From contig JADJXQ010000003.1 of assembly GCA_016710335.1 (NCBI GenBank), positions 248,001-312,000 on the forward strand: a stretch of 64,000 nucleotides of DNA, read 5' to 3'. Both the position numbers and the translations under genes were made by a program. Each line of letters opens with the position of its first letter. Positions within the stretch are counted from its first letter, which is position 1. The notes below the pieces were generated by a model. That model was not told the origin of the DNA and searched no databases. It worked only from the letters and a program-made list of their open reading frames with translations. The stretch comes from Rhodospirillales bacterium. Its GTDB lineage: Bacteria; Pseudomonadota; Alphaproteobacteria; Rhodospirillales; Defluviicoccaceae. Of this stretch, positions 1 to 8,729 are shown piece by piece.

Positions 1-206
1 GTGGACGGCGGGAGAGATGCCTTGTTCATGATTGTGAGTCCATCCATGCGGTCGTGGGTCGGGCCAGTCGGCGGACAAAGGTTCGGCGGACAGAGGTCCA
101 GTGTCGTCTCCGGCGCTTGAACACACTTTTAGATTGTATCGGAAGACGTGAACGTTCCGTTAAGGCGCGCCGCCGCTTTCGCCACGGGGTCTGCAGGTGG
201 AAGCGG

Positions 207-1550
207 CTAACCGTACAGGAGCGAACAGATGAAGACGGCGGCGGCTATGCCGGCAGCATCGGCGGAGAGGGCCGCGATCAGCGTGTGGCGGATCCGCCGG
301 ATGTTCACCGCGCCAAAGTACACGGCGAGCACATAAAACGTCGTCTCGGTCGATCCCTGGAAGGTGCTGACCAGGATCCCGGTGTAGCTGTCCGGACCGA
401 TCGTCGGGTCGTTGATGATCGAAGCCAGAACCCCGTAGGCTCCTGATCCGGACAGCGGCCGCAGTAGCGCCATCGGCAGGGCTTCGGCCGGCAGGCCGAC
501 GGCGCCGGTCAGCGTCCCGAGTGGCGTGACGAGCACCCCCAGCGCCCCGCTGGCGCGGAACATGGCGACTGCGACCAGAATCGCGACCAGGTACGGTATG
601 ATGCGCACCGCCACCTGGAACCCCTCGCGGGCACCGTCCACCAGCGTCTCGTAGACGCGCACCCCGCGCACCATCCCGAACGTCAGCAGACCGATCATCA
701 GGCCCGGTATGATCCAGGGCGCAATGCCGCGCCCATAGACGATGGTCAGCGGCACCAGGGCGACAAGTCCCCCCAGGACGACGACCGAAACCCACAAGGG
801 ATAGCCGCTGTCCGATAGTCCGAGGTCCGGCGCCATGCTGTCACTCGTGGCTGCACTCGTGCTGTCACCCGTCCTTGCGCCGGACGTCTCGGCGAGCGCA
901 GCAGCCGCCGGCGTATCTTCCTTGCGCGCGGCGGCCGGGCCTGATGAACGCCGCTGCAGCATCTTGGCCATGACGATGGCGATGGTGGTGGAGCAGATGG
1001 TCGCGAACAGGGTGGTCGGCACGATTGCCGCCGGATCGTCGGAGCCTGCTGCTGCCCTCAATGCGATGACCCCGGTCGGGAGCAGGGTCACGCTAGAGGT
1101 GTTGATGGCCAGGAACAGCGCCATCGCGTTGGTCGCCGTGCCCTTGTCGCGATTGAGGGTGTCCAGTTCCTGCATGGCCCGAATGCCGAAGGGCGTCGCC
1201 GCGTTGGCGAGACCAAGGGCATTCGCGGAGATGTTGAGAATCATCGCTCCCATTGCGGGATGATCGACCGGCACCTCGGGGAAGAGGCGCTGCATCAGCG
1301 GCCGCACGACGCGGGCGATGATCACCAGGAGGCCGCCAGCCTCGGCCACCTTCATCAGCCCGATGAACAGCGCCATGACGCCGACGAGGCCGATCGCCAG
1401 GGTCACCGCGCCTCCAGCGGCGTCGATCATCGCCGTCCCGAGCGCCTCCATCGGCGGCGCCGCGTCCGTTGCCCCCGGTTGCCACAGGATCTGGCGGTAG
1501 CCGGCGACGACGAACGAAACGGCAACAAGGGCGAAGAAAATGACGTTCAA
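207..1550 (-). CDS. SpmA-SpmB-like fused nucleoside-recognition (Gate) domain membrane protein
   Basis: This 447-residue integral membrane protein carries two Gate (nucleoside-recognition) halves, resembling Bacillus SpmA (about residues 1-200) joined to SpmB (about 255-447). The linker around residues 200-245 is low-complexity and rich in Ala, Thr and Ser. Visible family features are the N-terminal hydrophobic helix beginning NVIFFALV, the conserved stretch NISANALGLANAATPFG, and in the second half SGSGAYGVLASI followed by GSTETTFYVLAVYFG. In sporeformers the pair affects spore-core dehydration, but fused versions are common in non-sporulating bacteria, where the substrate is unknown. The start appears to be TTG at 1550, which matches the usual N-terminus; no strong ribosome-binding site is visible. 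It diverges from the subtilase gene at 1734. The family call is firm; the function is not known. Confidence 0.85.
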   Translation of the reverse strand: MNVIFFALVAVSFVVAGYRQILWQPGATDAAPPMEALGTAMIDAAGGAVTLAIGLVGVMALFIGLMKVAEAGGLLVIIARVVRPLMQRLFPEVPVDHPAMGAMILNISANALGLANAATPFGIRAMQELDTLNRDKGTATNAMALFLAINTSSVTLLPTGVIALRAAAGSDDPAAIVPTTLFATICSTTIAIVMAKMLQRRSSGPAAARKEDTPAAAALAETSGARTGDSTSAATSDSMAPDLGLSDSGYPLWVSVVVLGGLVALVPLTIVYGRGIAPWIIPGLMIGLLTFGMVRGVRVYETLVDGAREGFQVAVRIIPYLVAILVAVAMFRASGALGVLVTPLGTLTGAVGLPAEALPMALLRPLSGSGAYGVLASIINDPTIGPDSYTGILVSTFQGSTETTFYVLAVYFGAVNIRRIRHTLIAALSADAAGIAAAVFICSLLYG

Positions 1551-1733
1551 GGCAGAGGCCGGAGCGATGGTGCAGCGAACGATTGACCCGAACCCGGTCA
1601 GGCGCGGGATATTGGTGCAGCGGCGGTCGTCTCCGCAAGCTGATACCGCTGCCGGTGTTGAAACGGCGGTTGGTGGCGATGGTAATCATTCCGCAGCACA
1701 TGCCGGCATACAGTCCGATTCGATGTCTTCGGG

Positions 1734-3104
1734 ATGGATGCGACGGTCATGCGGGTGTTGCGCACGATTTTGGGGGTGATCGCGGCCACGCTTGCGGTGG
1801 GGCTGGCGGGCTTCCTCGTCCATGGCTTTTTCGATGCAGGCACCGCCGTCGACGACAGCCACAGGCGGTTCGCCGGGCGGCGCGCCGATCCCGATCTGAC
1901 GCTGACACAGGTGAGTCCCGCGGCTGCAGGGCTGGCGGTTTCTCCGCGGCACGGGCGCGCGCCGTCCGTTGCTGGCCGTAGCGTTTCAACGCCTGGCTCG
2001 GACCGCCAGGCACCGGCCCCCTACGAGGTGGATGAGGTCCTTGTCGCCGATCCGCCGGCGCATTTTTGGAGCGCGGCCGCTGCAGACGGGCTTCGACTGG
2101 TGTCGTCGGTGACCCTGCCGAAGCTTGGGTTGACGCTCCATCGGTTACGGTTGCCTGCGGCCGATCGTGTCGCCGCGCGCATCGAAACCCTCCGGGGCCG
2201 CTTCCCGCGGCTGCTCGTGGACGCCAACCATCACTACCGGATCGCCGGCGAGGAGGAGTTTTCGGTGAGTTACGGGCGTGCGCTGATCGGCTGGAACAAC
2301 ATCCCCGCGGACTGCGGACGCGGCGCCGTGATCGGCATGATCGATGCCGGCATCGATGCCGCGCATCCGGCGCTGGTTTCCGCCAACCTGACCTACCGTT
2401 CGTTCCACCGCGCCGGCCGCCGGCCGGGGGCAGCCGACCACGGCACCGCCATCGCCGCACTCCTCGTGGGCAGTCCCGGCGCCGGTCGCGGCTGGGGAGG
2501 GCTGGTGCCGGGCGCCCACCTCAATGCTGCGAACGTGTTCGAATACAACGGGAACGGCGACATGATCGCCACGGCGGGCGCGCTGCTTGAGGCGGTGGAG
2601 TGGATGGTGGAGCGCAAGGTGCCCATCATCAATATCAGCCTCGCCGGGCCCGACAACCGCATCGTGAGGACGGTCGTCGCCATGGCTCGGGATTGGGGGC
2701 TGGTCCTCGTCGCGGCCGCCGGCAACGGTGGCGCCGCGGCGCTGCCGGCCTTTCCGGCCGCCTATTCGGACGTCATCGCGGTGACCGCCGTGGAAGCGGA
2801 CCGCACCATCTACGAGCACGCCAACCGCGGCCACTACGTGGAATTCGCGGCGCCAGGGGTGCGGGTGTGGACGGCGGTCCCTGACGGTGGGCGCTACCAG
2901 AGCGGAACCTCGTTCGCGACGCCTTACGTGAGCGCCGTTGCCGCGTTGACCGGTGAGAATGGCGAACCGGCGGGACTGGAGGCGGTGCGCGAAGAACTCC
3001 GACTCGACGCCGTCGACCTCGGCCCTGCGGGGCGCGACGACATGTTCGGCTGGGGAATGGTGACGACAAGCCCTAGGTGCGGAAAGCCTGTCGGATCCGC
3101 ATGA
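1734..3104 (+). CDS. Membrane-anchored subtilisin-like (S8) serine protease
   Basis: A 456-residue protein with an N-terminal hydrophobic segment (about residues 6-32) that acts as a signal anchor or signal peptide, a Pro/Ala-rich region of about 130 residues, then a peptidase S8 domain. The catalytic triad is intact: Asp in GMIDAGID (about residue 204), His in ADHGTAIAAL (about residue 236), Ser in SGTSFATPYVSA (about residue 393). The oxyanion Asn is probably in AAAGNGG. The protease domain therefore acts outside the cytoplasmic membrane. MDATVMRV at 1734 is the first start; MRV at 1749 is an alternative. No C-terminal accessory domain or partner protease gene follows, so its substrate cannot be inferred. 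The next gene is convergent. Confidence 0.88.
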   Translation: MDATVMRVLRTILGVIAATLAVGLAGFLVHGFFDAGTAVDDSHRRFAGRRADPDLTLTQVSPAAAGLAVSPRHGRAPSVAGRSVSTPGSDRQAPAPYEVDEVLVADPPAHFWSAAAADGLRLVSSVTLPKLGLTLHRLRLPAADRVAARIETLRGRFPRLLVDANHHYRIAGEEEFSVSYGRALIGWNNIPADCGRGAVIGMIDAGIDAAHPALVSANLTYRSFHRAGRRPGAADHGTAIAALLVGSPGAGRGWGGLVPGAHLNAANVFEYNGNGDMIATAGALLEAVEWMVERKVPIINISLAGPDNRIVRTVVAMARDWGLVLVAAAGNGGAAALPAFPAAYSDVIAVTAVEADRTIYEHANRGHYVEFAAPGVRVWTAVPDGGRYQSGTSFATPYVSAVAALTGENGEPAGLEAVREELRLDAVDLGPAGRDDMFGWGMVTTSPRCGKPVGSA

Positions 3105-3131
3105 GAAACCCGCTCTGGCCGTCCGGCAGGC

Positions 3132-3620
3132 TCACGGCTCGGCCTCGGTGGAATTCGCGAGCACCCGCACCAGCCCGAACAGCCGTTTCCGCACCTGAGG
3201 ATCGTAGATCCGAAAGTAATTGTGCATCAACTCGAACGATTCGCGCGACGTCATCGGGTCGCTTTCGAACTCGGGGATCGGCACGTCTGCGAATCCGGGG
3301 CTGAACACGTTACCCGTCTCCAGGGTGTCTTCGGCAGGCAACCCTTCGAAGAAAAATGACACTTCCACGCCCAGCGCCTTGGCAATGCGAAACAGATTGC
3401 TGGCTCCGACACGGTTGGTGCCGCTCTCGTACTTCTGGATCTGCTGAAACGTGACGCCGATCGCCTGACCAAGCTTTGTCTGGCTAATGCGCAAGCCCAA
3501 ACGCCGGCCGCGAATGCGCGCGCCGACATAGCGATCTATGGGATCCGGTCCCTCTTCCGTCACCGAGCGTCTCATGGCGAGAAGACTACCCTCAATTGCA
3601 CCGGTTGTCGAGATGCTCAC
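3132..3620 (-). CDS. XRE-family helix-turn-helix transcriptional regulator
   Basis: A 162-residue cytoplasmic regulator. The helix-turn-helix lies at about residues 32-88: IDRYVGARIRGRRLGL, then SQTKLGQAIGVTFQQIQKYE, then NRVGASNLFRIAKALGV, which is typical of single-domain XRE repressors of alphaproteobacteria. The C-terminal 70 residues (EGLPAEDTLET onwards) probably carry the dimerisation or sensing part. I chose GTG at 3620 because AGGAGA lies 7 bases upstream; ATG at 3575 is an alternative that would trim 15 residues. The 200-bp upstream region to the divergent MFS gene carries two copies of AATCGATT that may be its operators. The target genes are inferred only from divergence. Confidence 0.85.
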   Translation of the reverse strand: MSISTTGAIEGSLLAMRRSVTEEGPDPIDRYVGARIRGRRLGLRISQTKLGQAIGVTFQQIQKYESGTNRVGASNLFRIAKALGVEVSFFFEGLPAEDTLETGNVFSPGFADVPIPEFESDPMTSRESFELMHNYFRIYDPQVRKRLFGLVRVLANSTEAEP

Positions 3621-3651
3621 CGTAGTGTCTCCTGGCAATCCATCATCTTTG

Positions 3652-3741
3652 CAATCGATTGTCGATAAGGAACGTCGCTTCGTACCAGAGACCGAACATC
3701 CACGTTGCTCCCCAGCGCGGTGATTATCCTTTGAATCGATT
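3652..3741. promoter_or_regulatory. Paired AATCGATT palindromes in the XRE/MFS divergent intergenic region
   Basis: The 10-bp perfect palindrome CAATCGATTG lies at 3652-3661, and AATCGATTG recurs at 3734-3742. Both copies share the core AATCGATTGT. They sit between the divergently oriented XRE regulator and the MFS transporter, where autoregulatory operators would be expected. The assignment is an inference from position and symmetry; an 8-bp AT-rich palindrome occurring twice within 90 bp stands out against the high-GC background. Confidence 0.35.
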
Positions 3742-3821
3742 GTGACTTTGCATTCTGTCGGGGGCGTGGCACCATCGTTGGTCAGCTTCAGCGAATCGCC
3801 GTAAACAAGGGAGTTCCGACG

Positions 3822-5048
3822 ATGTCGAGCGCCGCTGCCGTGCGAATCGGCGACAGCGAGCGATCGGCTCGGTTGTCGCTTGGGTTGTCATGCCTCGGAC
3901 ACCTGTACGCCCACCTGTTCGCGCCGATCTTCTACGTCGTCGTCCTCGCCCTCGACTCTGAACTCGGCCTCAGTCACGGCGAGACGGTGAGCCTGATCCT
4001 CGCCGGCAATGTGCTTTTCGGCGTGGCGGCGCCGGTCGCAGGCTGGCTGGGCGATCGCTGGAGCGCCACCGGGATGATCAGCGTGTTCTTTGTCGGCACC
4101 GGCACGGGCATGATGTTGACCGGCCTCGCGACGTCGCCGTTCCAGATCGCGGCCGCCCTTGCCGTGACCGGCCTGTTCGCATCCATCTATCATCCCGTCG
4201 GCATCGCGTGGCTGGTGCGCAACGCGCGGGCGCGCGGCATGGCGCTCGGCGTCAACGGGGTGTTCGGTGGCGTCGGTCCTGCGGTCGCGGCTATTTCGGC
4301 GGGCGTACTGACGGAGGTTTGGGGGTGGCGGTCGGCGTTCCTGGTGCCCGGCGCCGTCGTCTTCGCAACCGGTGGGGTGTTCCTGTGGCTGGTCTGGCGG
4401 CGATGGATCGTCGAAGTGCGTGAGGATCGCCACCGGGAGGCTCCGGCGACGCGGCGCGACGCGGCGCGGGCATTTACCGTGCTCGCCGTCACCATGCTGT
4501 GCAGCGGCCTGATTTACCAGGCGACGCAACCGGCGCTGCCCAAGGTCTTCTCGGAGCGGCTGGCGGACGTTCTGGCCGGCGGCGTCGTCGGCGTATCGGT
4601 CCTTGTCGCCGTCGTCTATCTCACTGCAGGCGCCTTGCAGGTGCTCACCGGTTACCTTGCCGACCGGTATCCGATGAAGACCGTCTACGTCACCTGCTAT
4701 GCCCTGCAGATACCGTTTCTGGTCCTGGCTGCGGGTGCGGGCGGGGCAGAGTTGGTGCTGGTGGCGATAATCATGGTGTCGGCCAATGTCGGCGTACTGC
4801 CGGCCGAGAACAGCTTGGTTGCCCGCTATGCGCCCAGCCGCTGGCGCGGGCTGGCTTATGGCCTGAAGTTTGTTTTGGCTTTCGGTATCAGCGGCTTTGG
4901 CGTCCGTCTTGAAGCCGCGATCTATGACAGGACGGGAGACTTCTGGTGGCTGTTCGTGGCCTTGGCAACCATTGCCGCGGTCGGCGTGGCCGCCGCGACG
5001 TTGCTGCCGTCGGAGCGGCGGACGCCGGCGCCGGCCGCGGCCGAATAG
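3822..5048 (+). CDS. Major facilitator superfamily transporter
   Basis: A 408-residue polytopic inner-membrane protein of 12-helix MFS size. The first half has the motif-A-like loop GWLGDRWSATGM after the second helix, and a second copy, GYLADRYPMKT, follows the cytoplasmic mid-loop (about residues 200-215, rich in Arg and Glu). Helix-packing motifs such as GVNGVFGGVGPAVAAI are present. It resembles the fosmidomycin-resistance-like/YnfM-type exporters of proteobacteria, but the substrate cannot be read from sequence. ATG at 3822 is preceded by AAGGGAG with 8-base spacing. It is transcribed divergently from the XRE regulator at 3132-3620, a common arrangement for a repressor and its efflux pump. 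It converges with the EEP gene with only 9 bp between the stop codons. Confidence 0.88.
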   Translation: MSSAAAVRIGDSERSARLSLGLSCLGHLYAHLFAPIFYVVVLALDSELGLSHGETVSLILAGNVLFGVAAPVAGWLGDRWSATGMISVFFVGTGTGMMLTGLATSPFQIAAALAVTGLFASIYHPVGIAWLVRNARARGMALGVNGVFGGVGPAVAAISAGVLTEVWGWRSAFLVPGAVVFATGGVFLWLVWRRWIVEVREDRHREAPATRRDAARAFTVLAVTMLCSGLIYQATQPALPKVFSERLADVLAGGVVGVSVLVAVVYLTAGALQVLTGYLADRYPMKTVYVTCYALQIPFLVLAAGAGGAELVLVAIIMVSANVGVLPAENSLVARYAPSRWRGLAYGLKFVLAFGISGFGVRLEAAIYDRTGDFWWLFVALATIAAVGVAAATLLPSERRTPAPAAAE

Positions 5049-5057
5049 CGGACGGCG

Positions 5058-6077
5058 CTATCTCGCCAGCCGGAGCAGCGCCCTGACCGGACGATGATCG
5101 GAGCCCCGGGAGGCGAGGACCCGCACGTCCTCAACCACGATCCCGCGAACCAGGATATGATCGAGGCGTAGCCCCAGCGGGCCCAGCCAATGCGGCCATG
5201 TCCCGTCCAGCAGGCCGGTCGGGCGAACGTCTGCGATAGATGAGAATCGTTTTAGCACAGGAGCATAGGGCGTTGCGTTGAAGTCGCCGGCGACCATGAG
5301 CGGACCCGGGCAATGCGCCACGCGCGCCGCCACGCCGAGCAGGTAACGATCGCGCGTGGCCGTCCGTTGCGGCGTCAGTGGTGGCTCGACCGTGTCGACG
5401 ACCGCAAGCCACAGGTCTTTGGCCGGGGAAACCGCAAGCCGCACCAGCGCCGCAGCGCGCCCGTCGGGGGGTCGCTTCAGCTTGAAGGTGTCGATGACCG
5501 GAAACACCGACAGAACCGTGATGGCGCGCGCCTCGGGAAACTCGGCGCCGTCAAGGCCGGCATCGAAGAGGCTGGTTTGATAGGGATAGGCGCCATCGTC
5601 GCGAAGCGCCGCAGCGAATGTCGCCGGTGCTTCCTGCAGCGCCACCACGTCCGCCGGCCGCGTCATCAGCCACGCCCGGAGTTCGTCTTTACGAGGGTTC
5701 CGGTCGAACATGTTGAAGGTAATGACGCTGACCGATGGTCCCGCCGCTTCGCCGGCGCGGGCGCCTGGAGCCGTCTCAATCGTCCACGCATCAACTGCGA
5801 AGAACACTGTAACGGCGGCGGCAAGCACCGCCGCCAAGCGCATCCCGAGCAAAAGAGCCGAACCGGCAATGATCGTGCCGGCAACCGCATACTGCGGTGC
5901 GAAATGCGTCAAAAGCTCCAGTGGCCAATGGTTTGGCGCGAGCGCCTGGACCACCGCCGTAAGAACGATGCCCGCAAGGGCGAGCCAGACCAAAGCACGC
6001 CCTCGACCATACGGCGAGGCTGGTATCCTCAAGGGCGGCGTGTCTGGGCTTCGACGCCGTCCAACGCCCCGCCGCAC
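5058..6077 (-). CDS. Membrane-anchored endonuclease/exonuclease/phosphatase (EEP) family protein
   Basis: The 339-residue protein has an N-terminal membrane part with three hydrophobic helices (about residues 28-45, 50-78 and 80-95) followed by an EEP (DNase I-like) domain from about residue 112. Metal and catalytic motifs visible are SVITFNMF with the metal-binding Asn, ALQEAP with the catalytic Glu, VAGDFNATPY with the Asp-Asn pair, RLDHILVRG and SDHRPVRALL with the terminal Asp-His pair. Such proteins hydrolyse phosphodiester bonds in nucleic acids, phosphoinositides or small metabolites; the substrate here is unknown, and the orientation suggests the domain faces the periplasm. The start is GTG at 6077. 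It lies 101 bp downstream of the TRAP receptor gene on the same strand. Confidence 0.85.
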   Translation of the reverse strand: MRRGVGRRRSPDTPPLRIPASPYGRGRALVWLALAGIVLTAVVQALAPNHWPLELLTHFAPQYAVAGTIIAGSALLLGMRLAAVLAAAVTVFFAVDAWTIETAPGARAGEAAGPSVSVITFNMFDRNPRKDELRAWLMTRPADVVALQEAPATFAAALRDDGAYPYQTSLFDAGLDGAEFPEARAITVLSVFPVIDTFKLKRPPDGRAAALVRLAVSPAKDLWLAVVDTVEPPLTPQRTATRDRYLLGVAARVAHCPGPLMVAGDFNATPYAPVLKRFSSIADVRPTGLLDGTWPHWLGPLGLRLDHILVRGIVVEDVRVLASRGSDHRPVRALLRLAR

Positions 6078-6178
6078 AAGGCGATCGGTTGCTGGATGGC
6101 GAGCAGGTCCAGGAGTGTTCGGTCAGGCCACATGTTCGGTTCCACGCGCACCACTGCAGGGGGCCGCCTCGCCGCCGC

Positions 6179-7288
6179 CTATCGAGTCGGTTTGTCCTGC
6201 TCGATGACGCGGTCCTCGAAGTCGCGCGGAAGATACCCTTGTCGCTTCCACAGGGCATAATCCTCATGGAACGCCTTCTGCGACTCCCAGATGGTCCTGA
6301 ACATCTTGTCGGCGGCCGCTTCCTCTTCGAGAACCTCCTGGGTGACACGATAAAGCTCGGCCAGCACCGGCTGCGGCACCTGGCGCGGCGTGACGCCGGC
6401 GTCCTTGTAATCAGCGATCACCGGGCCCTGATTGGCTTCCGACTTTGACAGACCATAGGTGGTCCCCGCCATGCAGCCCATGGTGATCATCGCCTGGTCC
6501 TGATCGCTCGTCTCACGCCAGACCTTCCCGTTGACGAGGATATGCATAGCCGTAAAGGTCTGCTGCCAGCCCGGGAAGTAGTTGTTCTTGACGATCTGGC
6601 CCAAGCCCAGCGTCTGGTCCACTTCCGGCAAGGAGGACTCGCTGGCGTCGATGGCGCCCTCTTCCAAGGCCCGGTAGATATCCGCGACGGGCAGCATCGT
6701 CACGGAGGCGCCAAGCTTCTGCAGGACCTTGCTGCCGAGACCGGCAAACCGGATCTTCAGGCCGTTCAGGTCGTCGAGCGACGCGATTTCGTTGCGGAAC
6801 CATCCGGCGGAATCCGGTCCGATGATGCCGCACAGAATGGGGTGGATATCGAACGCGTCATAAACCTCCTCCGCCAACGCCTGGCCCCCGCCGTGGTGCC
6901 ACCACGCCATGTACTCCCACGGCTCGAAGCCGAACGGGGCGCCAGCGAGCAGCGGCGCCGCCGGGATTCTTGCCGTGTCGTAGCCGATCCAGGTGTAGCC
7001 GGCGTCCACCTGCTCGCCGTCACTGACAGCTTCCGTAATCTGGAACGCTGGCACCAGCCTGCCCGGCTCATAAAGATTGAGCTGAATGTCGCCATCGCTG
7101 GACTTGTTCAGCATCCGGACGACCCACGGGGCCGTGTCGCCGAGGGCGGGAAGCCTGGTCGGAAATCCGGCCGCGACCCGCCAGCGGACCTTTTCGGCGG
7201 CCTGAGACGGCAGTGCCCCGACACCAGCGACGAATGCCCCCGCGACAGCGGCGACGAGGAGTGTACGCAGGCAATGGCGGACGGTCAT
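6179..7288 (-). CDS. TRAP transporter solute-binding protein (DctP, FcbT1-like)
   Basis: A 369-residue periplasmic receptor of the DctP/TRAP type. It begins MTVRHCLRTLLVAAVAG with a typical Sec signal peptide, cleaved probably after SQAAE (about residue 28). Family features are KVRWRVAAGFPT at the mature N-terminus, the substrate-contacting Arg region LKIRFAGLGSKVLQKLG, and GAIDASESSLPEVD. The ATG at 7288 was preferred over upstream starts because it gives the signal peptide directly. No DctQ or DctM genes accompany it here; it sits at the end of a minus-strand group after a shikimate-dehydrogenase-like gene and a RidA gene. Candidate ligands are therefore organic acids, possibly cyclic hydroxy acids, but that is inference from neighbours. 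Confidence 0.87.
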   Translation of the reverse strand: MTVRHCLRTLLVAAVAGAFVAGVGALPSQAAEKVRWRVAAGFPTRLPALGDTAPWVVRMLNKSSDGDIQLNLYEPGRLVPAFQITEAVSDGEQVDAGYTWIGYDTARIPAAPLLAGAPFGFEPWEYMAWWHHGGGQALAEEVYDAFDIHPILCGIIGPDSAGWFRNEIASLDDLNGLKIRFAGLGSKVLQKLGASVTMLPVADIYRALEEGAIDASESSLPEVDQTLGLGQIVKNNYFPGWQQTFTAMHILVNGKVWRETSDQDQAMITMGCMAGTTYGLSKSEANQGPVIADYKDAGVTPRQVPQPVLAELYRVTQEVLEEEAAADKMFRTIWESQKAFHEDYALWKRQGYLPRDFEDRVIEQDKPTR

Positions 7289-7343
7289 GTGGAATCCTTG
7301 CGATCGATACATAACGTTAACAGCATTTTGCGAGACACTGCGG

Positions 7344-7808
7344 TCATTCCAGCTCAAACAGGCCGTCCACCTCCACGGCGGCGCCGAGTGGTAAAGAAGG
7401 CGCCCCGACGGCGAAACGGGCATGACGGCCGGCCTTGCCGAACACGTCGAGCATGAGATCCGAGGCGCCGTTGATCAGCTTCGGGTGGTCCGTGAAGTCG
7501 GCAATACAGCTCACGAAACCGCCCACCTTGACCACCCGCCGCACCCGGTCGAGATCGCCCGCCGCATCGCGGATCTGAGAGAGCAGATTGAGACCGCACA
7601 GCTTGGCCGCCGCATACCCTTCCTCGATGGAAACGCCGCCACCGAGGTGACCCGTGCAAGCGATCCGTCCGTCGCGGAGCGGCAACTGCCCGGAGACGAA
7701 CACCAGTTTGCCGCTGGTCACGTGAGCGACATAGGCGGCGACCGGCGCCGCCGGTGCGGGCAACGTGAGCCCCAGTTCATCCAGTCGTGCTTGGATGCGT
7801 CCGCTCAT
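7344..7808 (-). CDS. RidA/YjgF/YER057c/UK114 family protein
   Basis: The 154-residue protein has the chorismate-mutase-like RidA fold: LVFVSGQLPLRDG near residue 37, GYAAAKLCGLNLLSQI in the middle, VVKVGGFVSC and the C-terminal RFAVGAPSLPLGAAVEVDGLFE. Archetypal RidA proteins hydrolyse reactive 2-aminoacrylate and other enamines or imines; catalytic forms have an Arg in a conserved C-terminal motif (FTVVR or similar). Here the corresponding stretch reads HARFAVGAPSLP, with Arg at a nearby position, so catalysis is uncertain. This longer subgroup often sits with amino-acid or organic-acid catabolic genes. It starts 15 bp after the shikimate-dehydrogenase-like gene and ends 55 bp before dctP, which suggests cotranscription. 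Confidence 0.87.
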   Translation of the reverse strand: MSGRIQARLDELGLTLPAPAAPVAAYVAHVTSGKLVFVSGQLPLRDGRIACTGHLGGGVSIEEGYAAAKLCGLNLLSQIRDAAGDLDRVRRVVKVGGFVSCIADFTDHPKLINGASDLMLDVFGKAGRHARFAVGAPSLPLGAAVEVDGLFELE

Positions 7809-7823
7809 GGCAACTTCCTCCTG

Positions 7824-8642
7824 TCACCTCGATTGCATCGCTTCAAACAGCGCCCGTTCCATGACCGCGAACGGCGCGTCGCGTCCTGTATAGAGACGGA
7901 ACTGCTCCGCGGCCTGGTGCAACTGCATGCGCACGCCGGGGATCGTCGTGGCGCCGGCCGCCGCCGCTTCGCGCAGCAACCGGGTCTCGACCGGCGTCGG
8001 CACCGCATCGAACACCACCATACAGGAGTGGAGCGCCGCCAGCGGTGCGAGCATGTCGTCCGGAGCGTGAAAACCGACCGGAGTGGCGTGAGCCAGAATA
8101 TCGAACCGCTCTGCGTCGACCAACGCGGCCGGCGGACCGCCGAAAGCCGCACCCGTGGCCTCGGCCACAGCGCGTCCGGCGTCTTGGCTCCGATTGTAGA
8201 TCGTCACCCGACAACCGGCGTGGATCAGTCCGAAAACGATGGCGCGGGCGCCGCCGCCGGCGCCGATGACTGCCGCCCGCTTATTCGACAGTGCCGTCAC
8301 CTCTTCGAAGGCACGCACCGCACCGATCCAGTCGACGTTGTAGCCGGTAAGATGGCCGTCGTTGTTGACGACGGTGTTGACGGCGCCAATTGCGCAAGCG
8401 GTTTGATCCACGGCGTCCAGATGGGTCATGATGCGTTGCTTGTGTGGTGTGGTCACACCGAGGCCGCGCAACCCCAAGGTCCGCATCGCGGCGACAGCGC
8501 CGGCGGTATCCTGGGTGCCGAAGGCAACGTAGACCCAGTCGAGGTCGAGGGCGCGGTAGGCCGCGGTGTGCATCGCCACCCCGAACCGTCCCGGGCGCCC
8601 GGCGATCGATCCGCACACCACCGGGTTGCTGCCGGCCATCAT
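7824..8642 (-). CDS. Shikimate dehydrogenase-like protein (AroE family)
   Basis: The 272-residue protein has the AroE two-domain architecture. The N-terminal catalytic domain shows CGSIAGRPGRFGVAMHTAAY, then GVTTPHKQRIM carrying the catalytic Lys. The NADP-binding Rossmann domain has VIGAGGGARAIVFGL and IYNRSQD. The C-terminal part has QLHQAAEQFRLYTG. AroE reversibly reduces 3-dehydroshikimate. The N-terminal pocket motif is SIAGRPGRFG where classical AroE has a Ser-x-Ser pair, and TTPHK replaces the usual TMPHK; this points to a paralogue acting on quinate or a related acid. The start is one of two adjacent ATGs at 8642 and 8639; a longer reading from 8735 would overlap the divergent pfkB start. 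It heads the aroE-ridA-dctP group. Confidence 0.8.
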   Translation of the reverse strand: MMAGSNPVVCGSIAGRPGRFGVAMHTAAYRALDLDWVYVAFGTQDTAGAVAAMRTLGLRGLGVTTPHKQRIMTHLDAVDQTACAIGAVNTVVNNDGHLTGYNVDWIGAVRAFEEVTALSNKRAAVIGAGGGARAIVFGLIHAGCRVTIYNRSQDAGRAVAEATGAAFGGPPAALVDAERFDILAHATPVGFHAPDDMLAPLAALHSCMVVFDAVPTPVETRLLREAAAAGATTIPGVRMQLHQAAEQFRLYTGRDAPFAVMERALFEAMQSR

Positions 8643-8729
8643 GCTCTCTGCCCCGTCGTCCGCGACTTCGTCGCGTTTTAGAATGATCGTGCCCTTGCGT
8701 CCACGCCGCCGCTTGTCGAGTTTTCCATC

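Noticed and set aside
1..206. End of a gene at the left edge
   Set aside because: An open frame reaches a stop at 118-120, but it is short and without recognisable sequence, so no call is made.
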